NCBI GenBank assembly: GCA_934650975.1
Contig: CAKUFW010000036.1
Span: 1 to 18,243, forward strand
Origin: an uncultured Collinsella sp.
GTDB lineage: Bacteria > Actinomycetota > Coriobacteriia > Coriobacteriales > Coriobacteriaceae
Direction of reading: 5' to 3'
Length of the DNA: 18,243 nt
Notes under the pieces: model-generated
Seen by the model: only the letters and a program-made list of their open reading frames with translations
What the model was told of the DNA's origin: nothing
The model's database searches: none
Part shown: piece by piece, positions 13,880 to 18,243 of the stretch
Numbering within the stretch: the stretch's first letter is position 1
How the letters are laid out: each line of letters opens with the position of its first letter
Made by a program: the position numbers and the translations under genes

Positions 13880-14500
13880 ATGTCCGAGGTCTTCGAAAAA
13901 TCCGAGATGTCCGAGCCGACGATTCGCCTGGCGACGCCCGATGACGCGCCGGCGCTGCTGGCTATCTATGAGCCGTACGTGCGCGAGACGGTCATTACCT
14001 GCGAATACGAGGTGCCGAGTGTCGAGGAGTTCGCGGGGCGTATCGAGCGCACGCTCAAGCGTTATCCGTATCTGGTGATGGAGCTCGATGGGCGCACGGT
14101 GGGTTATGCCTACGTAAGTGCGCTCAACAGCCGCGAGGCATATGACTGGTCGGTCGAGACGTCGATTTATTTGGCGCGTGATGTGCGTCACGGCGGACTG
14201 GGCCGCAAACTGCACGACGCGCTCAAGCAATGCTTGGTCGCGATGGGCATCACCAACATGTGCGCGCTCATCGCCGTGCCGCACGATGCGGATGACGAGT
14301 ACCTGACGCACAATAGCCAGGACTTCCATGCCCATATGGGATATCGCCTGGTGGGAACGTTCGACCGTTGCGCGCAAAAGTTCGGCCGCTGGTACGACAT
14401 GTGCTGGATGGAGCTCGTCCTAGCCGAGCGCACCCCCAACCAGCCCAAACCAACCTGGTTCCCCGCACTTGTTGCCCAAGGTTTCAAACCTACCATTTAG
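13880..14500 (+). CDS. GNAT acetyltransferase, phosphinothricin/methionine-sulfoximine N-acetyltransferase-like
   Basis: This 206-aa protein is a GNAT-fold N-acetyltransferase. It opens with the family start IRLATPDDAPALLAIYEPYV (residues 15-34), followed by the region around YEVPSVEEFAGRIERTL typical of the Pat/Bar/YncA branch. Strand 4 is DWSVETSIYLA and the acetyl-CoA pyrophosphate loop is R103-HGGLG108 (the R-x-x-G-x-G motif). The C-terminal strand includes MGYRLVGTFDRCAQKFGRWYDMCWME, where the FGRWYD block also marks this branch. Relatives acetylate amino-acid analogues, which can give tolerance to inhibitors such as phosphinothricin or methionine sulfoximine; the natural substrate is not known. 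The ATG at 13880 is chosen for the strong site GAGGGGGAG (13864-13872). A longer frame back to 13817 would run through the terminator, and an internal ATG at 13907 is a weaker alternative. A tail of about 25 residues follows the usual fold end. Confidence 0.88.
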   Translation: MSEVFEKSEMSEPTIRLATPDDAPALLAIYEPYVRETVITCEYEVPSVEEFAGRIERTLKRYPYLVMELDGRTVGYAYVSALNSREAYDWSVETSIYLARDVRHGGLGRKLHDALKQCLVAMGITNMCALIAVPHDADDEYLTHNSQDFHAHMGYRLVGTFDRCAQKFGRWYDMCWMELVLAERTPNQPKPTWFPALVAQGFKPTI

Positions 14501-14873
14501 GGACAGGTTTTTGGCTGTCTTGCGGTATCAAATTGCCGCAAGAAGCGCCGCGTTCGTACACTTTTTTGACTCGAATCGTCCCGTCGAGACACCTTGCGAG
14601 CTAAGTGAGTAGACTTTTTGGCGCAAGGCGAGCACAAAGCGTATCTGCTTTAGTAAAACCGCAGGTCACGGAGATGGCTGTTTTGGTTGTGCTTGGCAGG
14701 TCGCGAAAAGTCTACTCACTTAGGCTTACGGTGCTGGATATTCTGGGCAGGAACAGTTGAGCTTGGGCGGCGCGTGTTGCCAGGCGATGTTGGCATTTGC
14801 GCCATGCCGGCTTGAGATTTAATAAAAACCGCAGGTAAAACGCATATCAGTTAGTTTCGCCTCGTTTAGTGCG
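14501..14873. other. Non-coding region between the acetyltransferase and regulator genes
   Basis: I see no gene in these 373 bases. They hold a short inverted repeat (TCTTGCGG 14518-14525 / CCGCAAGA 14536-14543) and the 123-bp element at 14601-14723. The word AAAACCGCAGGT occurs twice (14655-14666 inside the element, 14825-14836 outside it). The two genes converge here, so it is the shared 3' region. No T-run terminator for either gene is evident. Confidence 0.5.
14601..14723. mobile_element. 123-bp element with 18-bp perfect terminal inverted repeats
   Basis: CTAAGTGAGTAGACTTTT (14601-14618) is the exact reverse complement of 14706-14723. A second inner pair, AGCACAA (14631-14637) with TTGTGCT (14687-14693), lies at matching distance from each outer arm, giving a nested cruciform or a long interrupted hairpin. 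The interior has no gene. No target duplication is visible (left flank GCGAG, right flank GCTTA). It may be a non-autonomous mobile element or a structured 3' repeat. Confidence 0.5.
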
Positions 14874-15596
14874 CTAGCCGATGGGTTCGGTGTATTTGGC
14901 GCGGTCGGTTCGTTGGATGCGCTTGGAGACGTGGAGCGGGCGGCCGTCGGTGTCGTAGACGTAGTCGGTGATCAGGATCAGTGCCTGCCCGCGCTCGACG
15001 TTGAGCAGAAACGCCTCGTTTTGCGAGGCATAGCACACCTCGAAGGTCTTATGCCCCTGTGCCGGCGCGCGGTGGAACTCCTGGCGTAGCGTGGCGTAGA
15101 GCGAACCGTCCATGTTGCGGTCGATGAGTGCCTCAAAGCTCGGCGGTAGATAGGTGGTCTCCAGGCACAGCGGCGCATCGTCCAAATAACGCAGACGGAC
15201 GAGCTTGACGAGCTTGCTGCCCACAGCGGCATCGAAGAACTTGGCAATGCTGCCGGCTGCCTTGGCAAAGCCTGAGTCCACGGTGCGTGTAGTGAGCTTC
15301 ATGCCCCGGCCTTCGACCTGCTTGGTATAGCTCGAAAATACCAGGTTGTTCTCGTGGAGTGCCGGCGTGTCGGCCACAAAGGCACCGCGGCCACGCTCGG
15401 TGCGTACCAGGCCCTCATCCACCAGTACCTTAAGTGCATGGCGCACGGTGCTGCGCGAGAGCCCCGACTCGTCCATGAGTTTCATCTCGGACGGCAGCTT
15501 GTCTCCACGCGCATAGGTGCCGGCGGCGATGCGGTCGCGAAGCGTGCCCGCCAGGCGCTCGTATTGGGCCAAGTTCTTTTTCGATGAAGTGCTCAT
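14874..15596 (-). CDS. GntR/HutC-family transcriptional regulator with UTRA ligand domain
   Basis: This 240-aa protein is a GntR-type repressor of the HutC/FrlR branch. The N-terminal winged helix (about residues 8-75) shows LRDRIAAGTYARGDKLPSE, then LSRSTVRHALKVLVDEGLV and the wing RTERGRGAFVA. The UTRA domain (about 95-235) follows, with KLVKLVRLRYLDDAPLCLET and a C-terminal LITDYVYDTDGRPLHVSKR block. UTRA domains usually bind phosphorylated sugars or amino-sugar derivatives. It is divergent from the FrlB-like SIS gene across a 206-bp region holding repeated operator-like words, and it probably represses both that gene and itself. The inducer is then likely the sugar phosphate handled by the SIS enzyme, which is inference. 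The ribosome binding site (AGG about 8 nt before ATG) is weak and abuts operator copy A. Confidence 0.92.
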   Translation of the reverse strand: MSTSSKKNLAQYERLAGTLRDRIAAGTYARGDKLPSEMKLMDESGLSRSTVRHALKVLVDEGLVRTERGRGAFVADTPALHENNLVFSSYTKQVEGRGMKLTTRTVDSGFAKAAGSIAKFFDAAVGSKLVKLVRLRYLDDAPLCLETTYLPPSFEALIDRNMDGSLYATLRQEFHRAPAQGHKTFEVCYASQNEAFLLNVERGQALILITDYVYDTDGRPLHVSKRIQRTDRAKYTEPIG

Positions 15597-15606
15597 GCGA
15601 TCAACC

Positions 15607-15652
15607 TGTACCTAACTTGTATGCTTACCTAACCAAGCATGTATCTAACATG
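15607..15652. promoter_or_regulatory. Candidate GntR operators near the regulator start
   Basis: Copy A (TGTACCTAACTTGTATGC, 15607-15624) begins 11 nt upstream of the regulator's start codon. Close behind are ATGCTT/AAGCAT inverted words and CATGTATCTAACATG (15638-15652), whose ends are inverted. The theme T-T/G-TA-C/T-CTAAC appears three times at spacings of 17 and 16 nt (15607, 15624, 15640). This arrangement suggests cooperative binding by a dimeric regulator on its own leader. Confidence 0.5.
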
Positions 15653-15716
15653 ACAACAAAAGCGCTGGTAAATGATTTCTGAGAATCACGTCAGCAAAAT
15701 TTCTAAGACAAATATA

Positions 15717-15763
15717 GCATACAACTAGTCGACATCGCTAAAACATGTATGTAACTTGTATGC
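15717..15763. promoter_or_regulatory. Candidate GntR operators near the SIS gene
   Basis: GCATACAA (15717-15724) is the inverted form of TTGTATGC. TGTATGTAACTTGTATGC (15746-15763) matches operator copy A (15607-15624) at 16 of 18 positions and ends 39 nt before the SIS start codon. TGTATG occurs twice in it at an 11-bp step. AATATAGC just upstream could be part of a -10 box, which would let bound regulator block transcription. Confidence 0.5.
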
Positions 15764-15802
15764 CTGTGATGAGCATCAAACGAGAAGAAAGGCTGATGCA
15801 CG

Positions 15803-16795
15803 ATGACAACTCAGGAACAGGTTAAGGACGTCGTCTCCCAGGTTTTGGCTGACAAGGCGGACAAGGGCGGCATCAAGCGCGTCGTGTGGATCGGCGCCGG
15901 CGGCTCCAACGGCGGCAACTATCCTGCCCAGTACTTTATGGAGCACGAGGCCACGCAGGTCGTGAGCTCCAGCTACACCAGCAACGAGTTCGTGCACGCC
16001 ACCCCGGCCTACGTCAACGAGAACACCCTGGCCGTCGTCGTCTCCATGCGCGGCACCAAGGAGACCATCGTTGCCGCCCAGGTCGCCAAGGACCACGGCG
16101 CCAGCACCATCGCCATCTATGTTGACGAGTCCGCCCTCACCGAGGTCTGCGACTACAAGGTCCAGTACGACAGCCTGGCCGTCGACGAGTCCTGCATGGG
16201 CCGCACCAACTCCGCCGTCGTGACCATGATCGCCATGGAGCTCACGCAGCAGACCGAGGGCTATGCCGAGTACGAGACCGCCATGGCCGCCTTCAACCTG
16301 GTCGATCCCATCTATCGCAAGGCCGTTGAGTACACCCGTCCGCTCGCCGCTAAGTGGGCCGAGCAGAACGCCGACAAGCCCTGCATCAACGTCATGGCTC
16401 AGGGCCCGCTCTTTGGTGCCGCCTATGTCTTTAGCATCTGCAACGTTCAGGAGATGCTGCAGATTGATTCCTGCACCATCAACACCTGCGACTTCTTCCA
16501 CGGTCCCTTCGAGATCCTGGACAAGCGCACCTCGCTGTTCCAGCTCATCAGCGTCGGCCGCAGCCGCTGCAACGACGAGCGCGGCATCCGCTTTGTCAAC
16601 CAGTACGGTGGCGAGCGTGTCTATCAGCTCGATGCCAAGGAACTCGGCCTCAACGACATCAAGGACAGCGTGAGCGAGTACTTCAACCACCTGATCTTCG
16701 CCCCGATCCTCAACAACGTCTACATGCGTGCGCTTTCTGCCGTCACCCATAAGGACTACATGACGCGCCGCTACATGTGGAAGCTCGATTACTAG
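15803..16795 (+). CDS. SIS-domain sugar-phosphate enzyme, fructosamine-6-phosphate deglycase (FrlB)-like
   Basis: This 330-aa protein has two SIS (sugar isomerase) domains, as in FrlB and GfrF deglycases, which split phosphorylated Amadori compounds such as fructoselysine 6-phosphate into glucose 6-phosphate and the free amino acid. The first SIS domain (about 20-150) shows VVWIGAGGSNGGNYPAQYF, SSYTSNEFVHA (the phospho-sugar serine loop) and VVVSMRGTKETIVAAQVA. The second (about 190-320) shows INVMAQGPLFGAAYVF and the DFFHGPFEILD block (His233) typical of this deglycase/isomerase branch. The length fits FrlB. The ATG at 15803 has GAAAGG about ten bases upstream; a nearer ATG at 15796 is out of frame. 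The divergent UTRA regulator fits a sugar-phosphate inducer. No kinase, permease or PTS gene for such a pathway is in the window. A glucosamine-phosphate-type isomerase remains possible. Confidence 0.85.
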   Translation: MTTQEQVKDVVSQVLADKADKGGIKRVVWIGAGGSNGGNYPAQYFMEHEATQVVSSSYTSNEFVHATPAYVNENTLAVVVSMRGTKETIVAAQVAKDHGASTIAIYVDESALTEVCDYKVQYDSLAVDESCMGRTNSAVVTMIAMELTQQTEGYAEYETAMAAFNLVDPIYRKAVEYTRPLAAKWAEQNADKPCINVMAQGPLFGAAYVFSICNVQEMLQIDSCTINTCDFFHGPFEILDKRTSLFQLISVGRSRCNDERGIRFVNQYGGERVYQLDAKELGLNDIKDSVSEYFNHLIFAPILNNVYMRALSAVTHKDYMTRRYMWKLDY

Positions 16796-16830
16796 GGGAT
16801 AGAGCAGCCTAACAGCTCGATGTCCTCATA

Positions 16831-16896
16831 AGTTGCGGTGGAATAGTTCCTGTTTTGAGGTCTGGAAGCCCATTTAGGAACTATTTCACCGCAACT
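16831..16896. repeat. 66-bp palindromic intergenic element with 21-bp arms
   Basis: The arms at 16831-16851 (AGTTGCGGTGGAATAGTTCC and one more base) and 16876-16896 are inverted complements at 20 of 21 positions. The exception can pair as G-U in one RNA strand. The loop is 24 nt. The element lies 36 nt after the SIS gene and no T-run follows, so it is not a textbook terminator. No flanking target duplication is visible. Confidence 0.65.
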
Positions 16897-16931
16897 GCAT
16901 TGTCGGATTTTCCCGTTTGCAGATTTCGGTC

Positions 16932-16959
16932 TTGATAAATGTATATAACGACTATAACG
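16932..16959 (+). promoter_or_regulatory. Probable EamA promoter and direct-repeat operator
   Basis: TTGATA (16932-16937) and TATAAC (16953-16958) form a promoter-like pair with a short 15-nt spacer. TATAACG occurs twice with a 9-bp period (16944-16950 and 16953-16959), overlapping the -10 region. A start of transcription near 16965 would give a leader of about 35 nt. Confidence 0.4.
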
Positions 16960-16987
16960 TAGTGTGAAACATATTGGTAACAAAGCC

Positions 16988-17002
16988 AAGGAGGCTACGT
17001 TG
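16988..17002 (+). promoter_or_regulatory. Ribosome binding site fixing a TTG start (AAGGAGG)
   Basis: AAGGAGG (16988-16994) lies five bases before TTG at 17000-17002. The upstream in-frame GTG at 16964 has no ribosome binding site and would fall close to the likely transcription start. Confidence 0.8.
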
Positions 17003-18082
17003 AAGAGAAGCAATCTGGGCTATGTGCTGGTGCTGATCGCCGCGCTTATGTGGGGCACCATCGGAATCTTTGTCAACGGAATATCGGCCCTGGGCGTTTC
17101 GTCTCAGAGCATGGCAGCCTTTCGCCTGTTGTCGGGTGCCGTCTTAATGGCTCCGGTCTTGGCGTTTATGGGTTGCCAGGGAGGTGCTCGTGAGGGAAAA
17201 GCCACGGGCCCCATGGCGCTGTTCAAAGCAAGCCCCAAAGAGCTTGTTCCCTGCGCGCTTCTTGGCATCATCGGCCTCGCCACCGCTAACACGCTTTATT
17301 ACGAGTGCATGGGCGAGGTGGGCATGTCCACGGCGTCGGTGCTGCTCTACACCTCGCCGGTGTTTGGCGTTGCGCTCGGCCGCGTGCTCTATTGCGAGGA
17401 CGTGACCCCCAACAAGCTCGTTGCCATCGTCTTTAACATCGTTGGCTGCGTGCTTGCGGTGACGAGTGGCGACCTTTCCGGTTTCCATTTCTCGGTATGG
17501 GGTGTTGTGTCGGGCGTGATCGCCGGACTTTGCGGTGCGCTGCTGGCCGTGTTTAGCCGCATGGCCACCAAGACGCTGCATCCGCTGGCCGTCACGTTTT
17601 GGGGCTTTGTCTTTGGCGGATGCTTTATGGCAGCCCTTTCGGCTCCGTGGTCCGATATGACCGCAGCAATGTCCCCGCAGCTCATCCTGCTGTTTGCAGG
17701 CTTTGGCTTTATCCCAACGGCCCTTGCATACATCTTTTATATGCAGGGCCTTTCTATGGATCTAGAGACGTCGAAGGTGCCGGTCGTGGCTTCGTTCGAA
17801 ACCGTGGCGACCGTCCTGGTCGGTATTGGCATCTATGCCGAGTCCGCCGGCGCCGTCAAGGTCCTGGGCATTGTGCTGGTGCTCACGTCCATCCTGATCA
17901 TGAACACCGACTTCTCCAAGCTGCGCAACGGCGTCATTGTGAAACGTATTGTCGAGAGCATGACTTTTAAGCCCAACGCGTGGTGGACGGAGAAATCGCA
18001 GGACATGGATCTGTTCAAGGAGCGCACGGGCATCGCGCTGGAGCCCACCGTGCAGGAAAGCCCCTGGTACTTCGTGCGATAG
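17000..18082 (+). CDS. EamA-family (DMT superfamily) transporter
   Basis: This 360-aa protein, started by TTG, has the ten-helix double-EamA layout of drug/metabolite transporters. The first repeat begins GYVLVLIAALMWGTIGIFVN (residues 7-26) with the typical WG-T-G block, followed by AFRLLSGAVLM, then LLYTSPVFGVALGRVLYCE (the Y-sP-f-v motif at the end of repeat one). The second repeat begins near WGVVSGVIAGLCGALLAVFS and contains the matching segment AYIFYMQGL, then SFETVATVLVGIGIYAE. The final helix ends near residue 302. A hydrophilic tail of nearly 60 residues follows (from NTDFSKL to the end), longer than usual. Such proteins move amino acids, nucleotides or other metabolites across the cell membrane; the substrate is unknown. 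It follows the SIS gene but has its own promoter-like region, so a link to sugar-amine use is only a possibility. Confidence 0.9.
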   Translation: MKRSNLGYVLVLIAALMWGTIGIFVNGISALGVSSQSMAAFRLLSGAVLMAPVLAFMGCQGGAREGKATGPMALFKASPKELVPCALLGIIGLATANTLYYECMGEVGMSTASVLLYTSPVFGVALGRVLYCEDVTPNKLVAIVFNIVGCVLAVTSGDLSGFHFSVWGVVSGVIAGLCGALLAVFSRMATKTLHPLAVTFWGFVFGGCFMAALSAPWSDMTAAMSPQLILLFAGFGFIPTALAYIFYMQGLSMDLETSKVPVVASFETVATVLVGIGIYAESAGAVKVLGIVLVLTSILIMNTDFSKLRNGVIVKRIVESMTFKPNAWWTEKSQDMDLFKERTGIALEPTVQESPWYFVR

Positions 18083-18160
18083 GGGAGTGGCCTACCACTT
18101 GATGTGGCGATGTTCAAGCGACACCGAACCACCTCGCGTGAACGTTTCAAACACGTTAAA

Positions 18161-18194
18161 CCCGCCAACGGTCGATTTTTACCCGCGAACGGTC
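18161..18194. repeat. Tandem 13-bp motif with 21-bp period (candidate operator)
   Basis: CCCGCCAACGGTC (18161-18173) and CCCGCGAACGGTC (18182-18194) differ at one base and are spaced 21 bp apart, two helical turns, with AT-rich DNA after each. They lie upstream of a -10-like TATAAT and may bind a regulator of the gene beyond the window. Confidence 0.4.
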
Positions 18195-18232
18195 TTTATA
18201 CTAATTAGCAATATAAGCAACGTATAAGACGT

Positions 18233-18238
18233 TATAAT
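18233..18238 (+). promoter_or_regulatory. Possible -10 box (TATAAT) at the window end
   Basis: A perfect TATAAT lies in AT-rich DNA at the right edge and would serve a gene starting beyond 18243. No -35 hexamer at 16-18 bp is convincing, so an activator may be needed, perhaps at the tandem motif upstream. Confidence 0.35.
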
Positions 18239-18243
18239 GACCA

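Noticed and set aside
11843..14377. An 844-codon open frame on the minus strand opposite the PAP2, aldolase and acetyltransferase genes.
   Set aside because: It spans three genes with intact catalytic motifs and crosses a strong + strand terminator. Its translation is His/Arg/Leu-rich as expected for an antisense shadow.
1..18243. Search by eye for tRNA and rRNA genes and prophage or integrase genes.
   Set aside because: No cloverleaf-like sequence, rRNA signature or integrase/phage protein motif was recognised.

Overview
The window looks like chromosomal DNA of a GC-rich anaerobic actinobacterium of the class Coriobacteriia, most like Collinsella. This is inferred from the strong G/C bias at third codon positions, the rubrerythrin, and the mix of single-gene units separated by GC-rich hairpins. 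No marker gene such as an rRNA is present to prove it. All genes lie on the + strand except one GntR-type regulator.

Layout. 31-570: rubrerythrin. 571-909: palindromic DNA and a terminator. 910-1542: four-helix membrane protein, followed by a second copy of the same palindrome-plus-terminator arrangement. 1745-1948: a 204-bp element bounded by 24-bp inverted repeats. 2231-2647: small single-pass membrane protein. 2770-3860: an AT-richer two-gene island with a nucleotidyltransferase of the AbiEii/DUF6036 kind and a protein with a C-terminal helix-turn-helix. The two are joined by a TTGA overlap and form a candidate toxin-antitoxin or defence pair. 3912-11677: a block dominated by genome maintenance (rmuC, an ABC exporter, nth, mfd). 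11873-14500: PAP2 phosphatase, threonine-aldolase-type PLP enzyme and GNAT acetyltransferase. 14501-14873: non-coding, with a 123-bp element bounded by 18-bp perfect inverted repeats. 14874-16795: a UTRA-domain GntR regulator divergent from a FrlB-like SIS-domain sugar-phosphate enzyme, with repeated operator-like words between them. 16831-16896: a 66-bp palindrome. 17000-18082: EamA-family transporter started by TTG. 18083-18243: promoter-like DNA for a gene outside the window.

The most interesting material is not in the housekeeping genes. The first item is the nucleotidyltransferase/HTH pair, whose composition and tight coupling suggest an acquired toxin-antitoxin-like module. The second is a set of intergenic inverted-repeat elements with unrelated arm sequences but very well preserved pairing, none showing a clear target duplication. 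The third is two genes (mfd and the GNAT gene) whose ribosome binding sites sit directly after an intrinsic-terminator hairpin, so that ordinary initiation between terminator and gene seems impossible. The fourth is the regulator/SIS intergenic region with repeated candidate operators. All functional assignments come from reading motifs in the translated sequence; no database search was run.
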